A stretch of 64,000 nucleotides of DNA from Chitinophaga dinghuensis. GTDB taxonomy: Bacteria; Bacteroidota; Bacteroidia; Chitinophagales; Chitinophagaceae. Below, piece by piece: positions 18,933 through 26,906 of this stretch (within the stretch, counting starts at the first letter, position 1; every line of letters starts with the position of its first letter). Location: contig NZ_QLMA01000007.1 of NCBI RefSeq assembly GCF_003259435.1, positions 248,001-312,000 on the forward strand. The letters are read 5' to 3'. The position numbers and the translations under genes are program-made. The notes under the pieces were generated by a model. The model ran no database searches, had not been told where the DNA came from, and saw nothing but the letters and a program-made list of their open reading frames with translations.

Positions 18933-20930
18933 ATGAGAAAAATAATATTCACCACCGCTGCTGCATTAATGATGGCCATGTCGTCGCAGGCACAGCTGGC
19001 ATATAACTACCTGCGGGCTGCGGACGAATACTACAAAAAGAATGACTATAATTCCGCCGCCACGTATTATGAAAAATACCTGGGCACAAAAGGTAAACTG
19101 GTCCGCCAGGAATCCTATAAGCCCTATGTGGCCGTGTCTGCCTCTAAACAACCCAAAGCAAAAGTCAGCAATGAAGAAGAGGCTACTTACCGACTTGCAG
19201 AAAGCTATCGCCTGCTGCACTATTACGATAAGGCAACCCCTTACTATGCGACTGTAGTGGAGTCTGCAAAAGAGAATTTCCCACTGGCGGCTTACTACTA
19301 CGGGGTTTCGCTGCGCGCACAAGGTAAATATGAATTAGCCGGACAAGTATTTCAGCAGTTCCTGGACAACTATAAATCAACAGATCAGTTCCGCGAATCA
19401 GCCAACAGGGAACTGCAGAATATCCGGTTTATCACGGGTGAGCTGGCACGTAAAGATCAGCAACTATATAAAATCACCAAAGCCCCGGCGGCTTTGAACA
19501 CTACCGGCGCCAGCTACGCGCCACTGTGGCTGTCGCCGGAAACCCTCGTGTTTACTTCCACTCGCCCGAATGAAGCCACTGGGGATCATAGCTATATCAA
19601 CCGCCTCTACACGGCCGACTATGAAGCCGGCAATGCGGCCAATATCCGCCTGATGACATTGGATCAACCCGTGGATGTTCATCAAGGTAGCGCGGCTGTT
19701 TCACCAGATGGCAATCATTTGTATCTCACCCGTTGGCATATAGAACATGGTAGGAAAATCGCGGCTATCTGGATGGCTTCCAAATCAGGAGATGCCTGGA
19801 GCGCACCGGTTTTGCTGGATAGCCTGCTCAATGTACCAGGCTATAATACCCAACAGCCTTTCGTTACTCCCGACGGAAAATATCTGCTGTTCAGCAGCGA
19901 CAGAGCAGGAGGGCAGGGCGCTTTTGATCTCTGGTATGCTACCCTCGATGGCAATGGAAAACCAACGCAGGTAATGAATATGGGTGAAACCATTAATACG
20001 CCGGGCAATGAGCAAGCGCCATTTTACCATGGCACTACCGGCACGCTGGTGTTTTCCACCGATGGCAGAACCGGTATGGGCGGCTATGATTTCTTTGCTG
20101 CCCGCGGTACTGTTGATCATTGGAAGACGCCAGTCAACATGGGCGCTCCTGTTAATTCTATCAAGGATGATATCTACTTCGCCAGTCGCAGTAATAACCG
20201 CAACCTGCTGGATGATGTACTGCTGGGGACCGACAGGGATGCGGCCTGCTGCCTGGAATTATTCTTCCTCCATAAAGATCGTGCACCAAGGCAACTGAAC
20301 GGCGCCGTCGTTTCCTGCGACGGAGGTACGCCAGTGGCCGGCGCTACAGTCACGGTTACTGATCCTTCCCGCAATGAAGTGATAACCACCCTGACCACTG
20401 GCTCAGATGGTAAATATGCTTTCACCGTACCGGAATATTTGCCCCTGAAACTGGAAGCTAACGCTGGCGGTTATACGAAAGGTGATGCACAACTGGCATT
20501 ACCGGAGGATCTGGATGCTGACGCAGACGACGCTCCGGCGATTTGCATTTCTCCCATAGTTGCGCCGCCCGTGGCCACTATAATCGACAATGTATACTAC
20601 GATTTCGATGAGGCTTCTTTACAACCGGCCTCCTATGAATCGCTGGATAAACTCGTCGCCATGTTGAAGGATCATCCGGCCATGGAAATTGAATTAGGAG
20701 CGCATACAGACAGCAAGGGTACCGACAAACATAACCAGCGCTTATCAGTAGCCCGTGCTAAAAGTGTAGTGGAATATCTCATCAGCAAAGGAGTTGATCA
20801 ATCGCGCCTCACATGGAAAGGCTATGGAGCTACACAACCGGTAGCGCCGAATACCAATCCGGATGGCAGCGATAATCCGGAGGGTCGTCAGCTGAACAGG
20901 CGAACCACCTTCACGGTGCTGAAGAAATAA
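18933..20930 (+). CDS. PorE-like OmpA-family protein: TPR, beta-propeller, carboxypeptidase-regulatory fold, OmpA C-domain
   Basis: A 665-aa protein starting at MRKIIFTTAAALMMAMSSQA, a clean signal peptide; an upstream in-frame start at 18879 would bury it and overlap the previous gene. Order: TPR-like helices (about 20-150), PD40-type beta-propeller blades (about 189-432, with PDGKYLLFSSDR and TLVFSTDGRTGMGGYDFF), a carboxypeptidase-regulatory-like sandwich (about 455-525), and an OmpA peptidoglycan-binding domain (about 553-665: YYDFDEASLQ, GAHTDSKG, NQRLSVARA, NRRTTF). This is the same domain order as PorE of Porphyromonas gingivalis, which links the T9SS to peptidoglycan. It lies between two PorP/SprF genes, so a structural role in export or anchoring of the neighbouring cargo is inferred. 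It may be a locus-specific paralogue rather than the core PorE. Confidence 0.85.
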   Translation: MRKIIFTTAAALMMAMSSQAQLAYNYLRAADEYYKKNDYNSAATYYEKYLGTKGKLVRQESYKPYVAVSASKQPKAKVSNEEEATYRLAESYRLLHYYDKATPYYATVVESAKENFPLAAYYYGVSLRAQGKYELAGQVFQQFLDNYKSTDQFRESANRELQNIRFITGELARKDQQLYKITKAPAALNTTGASYAPLWLSPETLVFTSTRPNEATGDHSYINRLYTADYEAGNAANIRLMTLDQPVDVHQGSAAVSPDGNHLYLTRWHIEHGRKIAAIWMASKSGDAWSAPVLLDSLLNVPGYNTQQPFVTPDGKYLLFSSDRAGGQGAFDLWYATLDGNGKPTQVMNMGETINTPGNEQAPFYHGTTGTLVFSTDGRTGMGGYDFFAARGTVDHWKTPVNMGAPVNSIKDDIYFASRSNNRNLLDDVLLGTDRDAACCLELFFLHKDRAPRQLNGAVVSCDGGTPVAGATVTVTDPSRNEVITTLTTGSDGKYAFTVPEYLPLKLEANAGGYTKGDAQLALPEDLDADADDAPAICISPIVAPPVATIIDNVYYDFDEASLQPASYESLDKLVAMLKDHPAMEIELGAHTDSKGTDKHNQRLSVARAKSVVEYLISKGVDQSRLTWKGYGATQPVAPNTNPDGSDNPEGRQLNRRTTFTVLKK

Positions 20931-20954
20931 CTGTTCACCTAAAATACGAGTGAC

Positions 20955-21989
20955 ATGAAAAAGATTGTGTTGATAGGTATGCTGATAGGCAGCATGCATT
21001 TGGGTTACGGACAACAGTTGCCGCATTATACCCAGTATATCATGAATCCTTTTATCATCAATCCTGCTATCGCGGGAATTGAAAACTACTGGGATCTGCG
21101 ATTGAGCCACCGGCATCAGTGGACTGGTATCAACGGTTCGCCGGTGACTACCTATCTCACCCTGCAAGGTCCGTTGCATAGGTCGGATTATGCAGGCGAA
21201 GCCTCGCCTACAGGCTTTAATCCGGAAGGAGAGAACCCTCGCGGACACGCGTACTGGCAAGAGTATACTACACCGCCATCACATCCGGGGCTGGGACTTA
21301 CTGTCCTGAATGATAAGGCAGGACCTATAAACCGCTTTTCCATCACCGGCGCCTATGCGCATCATATCAACCTGTCGCCTCGCACCAGTATCAGTGCTGG
21401 CATAGGACTGGGTATGCAACAGGTATCGCTGGATACGCGTAAAGTGGAATTCCTGGACCCCAATGATCCGGTGCTGGGAGGAAGCGCAGGGATTCTGAAC
21501 CGCTGGCGTCCGGATGTAAGTCTGGGACTATGGCTGTATTCCGCCAATTTCTTTGCCGGCGCATCGGCACAGAACATTATTCCGCAAAAGTTGGGGTTTG
21601 ATAATGGTAAGGTGGTGGGTGCATCGGCCTATCAGGGTAAGCTGATTCCCCACCTCTTCCTGACTACCGGCTATCGTTTATGGCTAAACGATGACCTGAA
21701 TGTAATGCCTTCTGTGATGGTGAAAATGATCACAGCGGCCCCTGTCAGTTTCGATGTAAATGCCCGTTTCATGTACCGCGACCGGCTATGGATGGGCGCT
21801 TCCTATCGCATCAACGATGGTGTGGCAGGCATGTTCGGGGTAAATATCAGCTCCCTTATTAATATTGGCTACTCCTATGATTACTCATCATCCGCGCTGA
21901 ACGTGGTGAGCAAGGGCTCCCATGAAATCATGATTGGTATACTCCTCGGTAATAAATACGGAGATACCTGTCCGCGGAATGTATGGTAG
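20955..21989 (+). CDS. PorP/SprF-family T9SS outer-membrane protein (copy 2)
   Basis: A 344-aa protein with a signal peptide (MKKIVLIGMLIGSMHLGYGQ) followed by the family start LPHYTQYIMNPFIINPAIAG, then repeated amphipathic strands (LGLTVLNDKAGPINR, GASYRINDGVAGMFG) and a Cys-containing tail TCPRNVW. It differs clearly from copy 1 upstream, so the pair is an old duplication or two separately acquired partners, one perhaps for each giant type-B cargo. It follows the PorE-like gene by 24 bp and is the last recognisable secretion component of the locus. The assignment rests on the DPxxxQY/NPAxAG signature and context; which cargo it serves cannot be told from sequence. Confidence 0.9.
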   Translation: MKKIVLIGMLIGSMHLGYGQQLPHYTQYIMNPFIINPAIAGIENYWDLRLSHRHQWTGINGSPVTTYLTLQGPLHRSDYAGEASPTGFNPEGENPRGHAYWQEYTTPPSHPGLGLTVLNDKAGPINRFSITGAYAHHINLSPRTSISAGIGLGMQQVSLDTRKVEFLDPNDPVLGGSAGILNRWRPDVSLGLWLYSANFFAGASAQNIIPQKLGFDNGKVVGASAYQGKLIPHLFLTTGYRLWLNDDLNVMPSVMVKMITAAPVSFDVNARFMYRDRLWMGASYRINDGVAGMFGVNISSLINIGYSYDYSSSALNVVSKGSHEIMIGILLGNKYGDTCPRNVW

Positions 21990-22044
21990 TCTCACTAAAA
22001 AATTAATCAACCAAACAATAACAAACAAAACCAAAAGTTCGATT

Positions 22045-22629
22045 ATGAAACAAATCAAACGCTTTGCGTCCTATGCACTGATGCTGACTGCAGCTGTAAT
22101 GTTTTTGGTAGCCTGTAGCAAAAATGGAGATCCGGGTCCTGCCGGCGCTGCTGGCCCTAAAGGAGATAATGGTGCAAATGGTCCGCAAGGTCCTGCCGGT
22201 CCTAAAGGCGATACCGGCGTTGCCAACGTTATCTATTCCGCATGGCTGGATGTAGCTTATTTACCAGATACCGATACTTCCGCTACCGGAAAGGTGGATA
22301 CTATTGGTTGGTATGCAGGTATCCCTTCCGCGAAACTGACTGCTGCCATGATTGGCAAATGTGATGTGAAAGTATATATGAACTTTCAGACCGCAACGGA
22401 CCCTGTTGTAATGCCATTACCTTACTTCGGTTCCTTCCAGGTAAACTATTATTTACAGCCAGGCTATATAGTGCTGAATTCTGATGTGAGAGCCAGCACC
22501 ATAACCTACCAGGGAAATAAATATTATCAGGTGCGTTACATCATTATTCCAGGTGGCGTGAGTGCACGTGGCGCGATCGATTGGAATAACTATGAGAAAG
22601 TAAAAGCCTGGTTAAACATTGTGGACTAA
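22045..22629 (+). CDS. Collagen-like (Gly-X-Y) lipoprotein
   Basis: A 194-aa lipoprotein. The start at 22045 gives a proper signal (MKQIKRFASYALMLTAA) and lipobox LVAC (Cys near residue 22); the longer in-frame option at 21934 overlaps the PorP gene and is rejected. Directly after the Cys comes an unbroken run of about ten Gly-X-Y triplets (GDPGPAGAAGPKGDNGANG continuing to GPKGDTG), the hallmark of a collagen-like stalk. The remaining about 130 residues form a small unidentified globular domain with a final VKAWLNIVD. It is 55 bp after PorP/SprF copy 2, and an A-rich leader precedes the start. A membrane-anchored stalk presenting a small head at the surface is the likely architecture; the role is unknown. 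Confidence 0.82.
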   Translation: MKQIKRFASYALMLTAAVMFLVACSKNGDPGPAGAAGPKGDNGANGPQGPAGPKGDTGVANVIYSAWLDVAYLPDTDTSATGKVDTIGWYAGIPSAKLTAAMIGKCDVKVYMNFQTATDPVVMPLPYFGSFQVNYYLQPGYIVLNSDVRASTITYQGNKYYQVRYIIIPGGVSARGAIDWNNYEKVKAWLNIVD

Positions 22630-22655
22630 ACAACAAATAACATCTTAGAAATGGC

Positions 22656-22677
22656 GGTCCCTCTGTCGAGAGGGACC
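22656..22677 (+). terminator. Strong hairpin between the surface-protein locus and the ECF sigma gene
   Basis: A perfect 9-bp stem, GGTCCCTCT pairing with AGAGGGACC, with a GTCG loop. No U-run follows (the next bases are AACCTTCCCCCC), so it may be a weak or Rho-type terminator, an mRNA-stabilising 3' hairpin, or a leader hairpin for the sigma gene that starts 48 bp later. Confidence 0.5.
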
Positions 22678-22725
22678 AACCTTCCCCCCACATATTTATT
22701 GATGCTTAAAGTTTGAAATTAAGGT

Positions 22726-23310
22726 ATGCAGAAATTCAACCACCTCTCGGATCAGGAGTTAGTCCGATTGTATCTTGATGGCAATAACCCGGCCTTCACT
22801 GCACTGGTGTATCGGCATAAGGACAGAATCTTTACCACCATTGTACTGCTGGTGCGCGACAGAGCGCTGGCGGAAGATTTCTTTCAGGAGGTATTCATAA
22901 AAATTATCAATGCCCTGAAAGCAGGACAGTATACGGATAATAACCGGTTTTGCCCCTGGGTCATCCGGATTGCCCATAACTTTTGTATCAGCCATTTCAG
23001 AAAGGCCGATACGCGCAACAACATCTTTACTTCCTTTAATGATGCAATTGGCGACAGTATGCATTATACCGAATTCAGCCCGGAACATCGCCTGATCACC
23101 GGCGAACGATATCGGGAAATAGAAGAAATGATGGACCGATTGCCTGCCGCACAGCGGGAAGCCCTCATCCTGCGGTATTATGCGGGACTAAACTATCGCG
23201 AAATGGCGCAGACAGTAGGGATCAGTATTAATACGGCGTTAGGGCGTGTACGTTATGCCCTGATGAATATAAGGCGCCAGATAGCTGCCGCGGAAACAAC
23301 GATGTGCTGA
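22726..23310 (+). CDS. RNA polymerase ECF sigma factor (sigma-70 family)
   Basis: A 194-aa protein with region 2 (AFTALVYRHKDRIFTTIVLLV, DRALAEDFFQEVFIKI) and region 4 (LPAAQREALILRYYAGLNYREMA, then SINTALGRVRYAL helix-turn-helix), the standard ECF layout. It would redirect RNA polymerase to a small set of promoters. No FecR or RseA-type anti-sigma gene is adjacent, unlike the sigma/FecR pair near 42 kb. It sits 96 bp after the T9SS-cargo locus on the same strand, behind a strong hairpin. In Porphyromonas gingivalis the ECF factor SigP controls T9SS genes, so control of the upstream locus is conceivable, but that link is inference from position. A terminator separates it from the convergent acyltransferase. 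Confidence 0.92.
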   Translation: MQKFNHLSDQELVRLYLDGNNPAFTALVYRHKDRIFTTIVLLVRDRALAEDFFQEVFIKIINALKAGQYTDNNRFCPWVIRIAHNFCISHFRKADTRNNIFTSFNDAIGDSMHYTEFSPEHRLITGERYREIEEMMDRLPAAQREALILRYYAGLNYREMAQTVGISINTALGRVRYALMNIRRQIAAAETTMC

Positions 23311-23347
23311 GATAAAAATACTTGAAACAAGGAGCCCATAATATATA

Positions 23348-23381
23348 CAGGGCAGAATAGCCATCTGCTGTTCTGACCCTG
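23348..23381. terminator. Bidirectional hairpin terminator between convergent genes
   Basis: CAGGGCAGAATAGC pairs with GCTGTTCTGACCCTG (one bulge, one mismatch) around an ATCT-containing loop, in the 80-bp gap between the ECF sigma gene (+) and the acyltransferase gene (-). It is followed by TAAAAA on the plus strand and AT-rich sequence on the minus side. Confidence 0.6.
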
Positions 23382-23390
23382 TAAAAATGG

Positions 23391-24548
23391 CTACATGCGC
23401 GTTTCCACGCTGGCGAATTTCGTCTTTACTTTCAGGAAACGCTTCTCATACAATTCATAGGAGACATATGCCACCCCGCAGGTCAGCGTTACACAAAGTA
23501 TCGGATAACAGATTTCATAGAGCCAGACCGCCTTTTCCGGCCCATGCATCTTCATAATAAGTATTAATAACAATTGTGCAACCGGCTGATGTAACAGGTA
23601 CAAACCGTAGGAAATTTTCCCCAATGTTTTCAAAATCGGATATTCCAAATGCAAAATACTGTTCTCAGCTACCGCCATCAGCATGATATATCCAAATAAT
23701 ACTGCATGAATAAAATGATCATAACAGTAACGGGTCAACGCAGGAATATGAATGATTTGGAAGACAACCAGTATGGCCAGCAGCAGCACCAACACCTGAA
23801 TCCAGGGTTGCAGTATCCGCTGAAGGAAACCTTCATACTGTTCTCGGTTAAACAAGATATATGCGGCAAACATACCCATCCCGAATAATTCCAGTTTATC
23901 GAATAACAGGAGATAATTGACGCTCAGTAACTGCTCCGGCTTCACTGGTAATACCATAGGCAACACCAGGCATAAAGTCTTGCAAAGAAATCCGGTTCCC
24001 AACATGAGGAAGAACAAGACTTTCAGGCGATTGCGGAAAACTTTCAGTAGTAGTGGCCAAACAAGATAAAACTGTTCCTCAATACAAACTGACCAGGTAA
24101 TTTCCAATATTCCCCGGTTGTAGGGAAAGAATGCCAGCTGAATATTGACGGCAAAAAGCAGCAGGAAAAGTAAATTAGTCAGAATAGTGGCCATATCCGT
24201 ATTGGCCGGCATGCCCAACATATGAAAAACAAAAGGGGAGGCCAGCGTCAGCAAAACGCCGTAGGCCAGGTATAGTGGCCATATACGAAGTATCCTCCGA
24301 ATATAGAAGTTACGGAAATTAATAGTGCCGGTTACCTGTTGCTCCTTCAGCAAGAGATAACTGATCAGGAATCCACTGAGCACAAAGAACAGGTTCACAC
24401 CCGCCCGACCCCCGTCTTCCAGTATATAATTCAACACTGGCCAGGAATCCACTTTATCAATGCGCTTGAAAAACTGAATATGATGCAGCATGACCAATAG
24501 CGCTGCTATAAATCTGATGGCATCCAGGTTCTTAAAATATACTTTCAT
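23391..24548 (-). CDS. Acyltransferase 3 (OafA/NodX-type) integral membrane protein
   Basis: A 385-aa polytopic protein with about ten hydrophobic segments. Near the N-terminus it has the acyltransferase-3 pattern LDAIRFIAALLVMLHHIQFF, in which the conserved His lies in HH, followed by GRAGVNLFFVLSGFLISYLL and FYIRRILRIWPLYL. A later segment WSVCIEEQFYLVWPLLL is also characteristic. Members transfer acetyl or other acyl groups to sugars of surface polysaccharides from the cytoplasmic membrane. It borders the glycosyltransferase cluster, so O-acylation of the glycan made there is the natural inference. It is transcribed away from the ABC exporter, with a 511-bp repeat-rich gap between them. 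The acyl donor and acceptor cannot be deduced. Confidence 0.88.
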   Translation of the reverse strand: MKVYFKNLDAIRFIAALLVMLHHIQFFKRIDKVDSWPVLNYILEDGGRAGVNLFFVLSGFLISYLLLKEQQVTGTINFRNFYIRRILRIWPLYLAYGVLLTLASPFVFHMLGMPANTDMATILTNLLFLLLFAVNIQLAFFPYNRGILEITWSVCIEEQFYLVWPLLLKVFRNRLKVLFFLMLGTGFLCKTLCLVLPMVLPVKPEQLLSVNYLLLFDKLELFGMGMFAAYILFNREQYEGFLQRILQPWIQVLVLLLAILVVFQIIHIPALTRYCYDHFIHAVLFGYIMLMAVAENSILHLEYPILKTLGKISYGLYLLHQPVAQLLLILIMKMHGPEKAVWLYEICYPILCVTLTCGVAYVSYELYEKRFLKVKTKFASVETRM

Positions 24549-24651
24549 CAGGGCAACATTTGGGACAATCGGCTATCTGGCATATGCAGCATAGGGAAAT
24601 TGCGATATTAGATTGGCGCTGAAGATACATAAAAATTTGATATGCTGGTTT

Positions 24652-24769
24652 CTCGCAGAGCAGCAAAGCAGCAATGCAGCAAAGATTGGTGTTTTGTTGT
24701 TTGTTTCACGCAGAGCAGCAAAGCAGCAATGCAGCAAAGGGGGGCAAAGACTGGTGTTTTGTTGTTTGA
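24652..24769 (+). repeat. Repeat cluster R1: two tandem 55-bp copies of a GCAGCAAAG-type array
   Basis: Two copies with a period of 55 bp start at 24654 and 24709. Each begins with the same 31 bases (CGCAGAGCAGCAAAGCAGCA, then ATGCAGCAAAG) and contains an identical TGGTGTTTTGTTGTTTG segment. No GCGCC hairpin or CGCAAAG heptad run is attached. The units resemble the arrays at 42.58, 45.7 and 62.5 kb, so this is a dispersed family. Confidence 0.85.
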
Positions 24770-24863
24770 TAAAAATAGATTTTCGTAGCTGGTCAAGGTC
24801 TTGAGTCATTTCACCTGATACTGAATGTGAAATTATTTCATACCAGAATACCGGTACTAGGAA

Positions 24864-24925
24864 GTGCCTTTGCTGCCTTGTTGCTTTGCTGCTTTGCGAG
24901 AAAGAACCAGCGCCGCAGGCGCCAC
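24864..24925 (-). repeat. Repeat cluster R2: GCAGCAAAG array plus GCGCC-GCA-GGCGC hairpin
   Basis: Read on the minus strand: the hairpin at 24922-24910 (GCGCC TGC GGCGC), then TTCTTTCTCGCAAAGCAGCA and further GCAGCAA units. It is inverted relative to R1, with the arrays facing each other. The same hairpin-array junction recurs at 42.55 and 42.76 kb. Confidence 0.8.
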
Positions 24926-25059
24926 CTCCACGAAAAAGTAAAATTCAGCCCAATATTTGAGGACTAATTACCGTTAACAGAATATCAACTTTATCTTGAA
25001 AAACTTGTTAAGTTGAATTACTATCCCCCATTCTGAATCAATAATTTAGGCGAAGAGAC

Positions 25060-26895
25060 ATGAAAGTATATTTCCGTTTATTATCATTTGCCAGGCCGCT
25101 TCTAAAGTACGCATTGCCATACTTGCTGTTCACCATTCTGGGTGTCATCTTCAGCACCCTCAATCTGGCCCTGCTGGCGCCCCTGCTTTCCACCCTGTTC
25201 CAACAAGGCGCAAAACAACCGCCTCCCGTGAAACCAGAACACTATATTGATATATTTAAAAATTTTCAATATTACTCCTGGTATATCAACGACCATTACG
25301 GCGTAACAAAAACCTTGCAGATGGTGTGTTTCGTCATTATCGCCTCGGTATTCCTCAGTAATATTTTCCGCTACCTGGCAGACCGCACGATGGAAAATCT
25401 CCGCATCCATACATTGCTAAACCTCCGCAAGGCAGTATTTGATAATGTAATGGACCTGCACATTGGCTACTTTAATAATGAACGGAAAGGAGATATCATC
25501 ACTAAAATATCTACAGACGTGCAAGCGGTGCAGTACTCCGTGACAGGTACCCTCCAGGTGCTGTTTAAAGAACCCCTCACACTCATTGCCTACCTGGTCA
25601 TGCTTTTTGTTATCTCCTACAAACTCACCCTGGTAACGATCCTGGTAATTCCTGTAGCAGGACTCCTCATATCCCGGTTGGTGAAGAAACTGAAACAACA
25701 AGCCTCCGCTTCGTATATGTCTTATGCCATTATGATCAGTTACCTGGAAGAAGCCCTCTCCGGAATCCGGGTAATCAAAGCTTTTAATGCAGCGGGTTTT
25801 ATCAAAAAACGTTTCAACGACGAGAATATACACTACTCAAAAATCCTGAAATCTATGAGTCGCCGCCAACAACTGGCGTCCCCGGTATCAGAATTCCTGG
25901 GCGTACTTATGGTGGCAGGTATTGTGCTCTACGGCGGCTCTCTCGTCACCAATAACAGTGGAGAACTCTCCGCCGAAAACTTCATCGCCTACATCGTGAT
26001 CTTTTCGCAGGTCATGCGCCCCGCAAAAGCTATTTCTGAAGCCTTTAGCAATATCCATAATGGACTGGCAGCAGGCGAACGGGTGCTCTCGCTCATAGAT
26101 GAAAAGCCGCAATTACAGGATATTCCCAATGCCAAACAACTGAAAGGCTTTGAAGAGGAAATACGTTTTGAGAATGTTTCCTTCTCTTATCATGATACGG
26201 CAGTGGTGAAGAATGTATCCTTCTCCATTCCCAAAGGCCAGACTGTGGCGCTGGTAGGCCCTTCTGGCGCAGGGAAATCTACCATCATGGACCTGTTGCC
26301 AAGATTTATTCAACCCCGTTCCGGAAAAATTACGATAGATGGCACAGATATTCATGAGGTGCAGGCACATTCTCTCCGCGCCATGATGGGTATTGTAGGC
26401 CAGGATTCAGTATTATTTAATGATACCATATTCAATAATATTGCCTTTGGTAAACAAGGGGTAACCCAGGAACAGGTGGAACATGCCGCCCGCATCGCCA
26501 ATGCACATGATTTCATCAGCGCAACTGTCAATGGATACCAGACAAATATCGGCGATAAAGGTATCAAGCTTTCCGGCGGCCAGCGGCAGCGTATCTGCAT
26601 TGCCCGCGCAGTGCTGAATAATCCGCCACTCATGTTGCTGGATGAAGCCACATCCGCACTGGATACAGAATCAGAGAAACTGGTGCAGGAGGCGCTGAAT
26701 AATCTGATGCAATTCCGCACTTCGCTAGTGATAGCCCATCGCTTAAGTACCATCCAAAATGCAGATCATATCCTGGTAATGGATAATGGCTGTATTGTGG
26801 AACAAGGAACCCACCTGGAACTGTTGGCATATAACGGCGTGTATCGCCGACTAATCGATATGCAATCCTTCACAGCCATGCCGGTAACGGAATAA
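25060..26895 (+). CDS. ABC transporter, fused permease and ATPase (MsbA-like exporter)
   Basis: A 611-aa half-transporter. Residues about 15-330 hold the six-helix type-I exporter membrane domain (LLKYALPYLLFTILGVIFSTL and further segments, with the coupling motif FNNERKGDIITKIS). The nucleotide-binding domain covers about 365-600: Walker A GPSGAGKST (400-408), Q-loop VGQD, signature LSGGQRQR (about 505), Walker B LMLLDEAT (about 525), H-loop IAHRLS. All catalytic residues are intact. Such exporters flip lipids or lipid-linked sugars, or drive peptide or drug efflux. It starts a plus-strand pair with a glycosyltransferase 11 bp downstream, which supports a role in moving a glycolipid or glycan intermediate across the inner membrane. 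The core MsbA of the cell could be this gene or another. Confidence 0.92.
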   Translation: MKVYFRLLSFARPLLKYALPYLLFTILGVIFSTLNLALLAPLLSTLFQQGAKQPPPVKPEHYIDIFKNFQYYSWYINDHYGVTKTLQMVCFVIIASVFLSNIFRYLADRTMENLRIHTLLNLRKAVFDNVMDLHIGYFNNERKGDIITKISTDVQAVQYSVTGTLQVLFKEPLTLIAYLVMLFVISYKLTLVTILVIPVAGLLISRLVKKLKQQASASYMSYAIMISYLEEALSGIRVIKAFNAAGFIKKRFNDENIHYSKILKSMSRRQQLASPVSEFLGVLMVAGIVLYGGSLVTNNSGELSAENFIAYIVIFSQVMRPAKAISEAFSNIHNGLAAGERVLSLIDEKPQLQDIPNAKQLKGFEEEIRFENVSFSYHDTAVVKNVSFSIPKGQTVALVGPSGAGKSTIMDLLPRFIQPRSGKITIDGTDIHEVQAHSLRAMMGIVGQDSVLFNDTIFNNIAFGKQGVTQEQVEHAARIANAHDFISATVNGYQTNIGDKGIKLSGGQRQRICIARAVLNNPPLMLLDEATSALDTESEKLVQEALNNLMQFRTSLVIAHRLSTIQNADHILVMDNGCIVEQGTHLELLAYNGVYRRLIDMQSFTAMPVTE

Positions 26896-26906
26896 ATATA
26901 TTACAT

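Larger units (their letters stand above)
24549..25059. other. 511-bp divergent intergenic region with two repeat clusters
   Basis: Between the divergent acyltransferase (-) and ABC exporter (+) starts. It contains repeat clusters R1 (24652-24769) and R2 (24864-24925), pointing toward each other around a 94-bp unique spacer that includes a TTTCA/TGAAA inverted motif near 24811-24842. The last 130 bp before the exporter is AT-rich and should hold its promoter; no confident -33/-7 pair was identified. Short apparent reading frames here are by-products of the repeats. Confidence 0.6.

Noticed and set aside
24573..24809. Short reading frames on both strands (60-80 residues, rich in Cys/Leu/Ala)
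   Set aside because: They are translations of the GCAGCAAAG/CTTTGCTGC arrays of R1, with no ribosome site, signal or family resemblance; similar spurious frames appear at the other repeat clusters.
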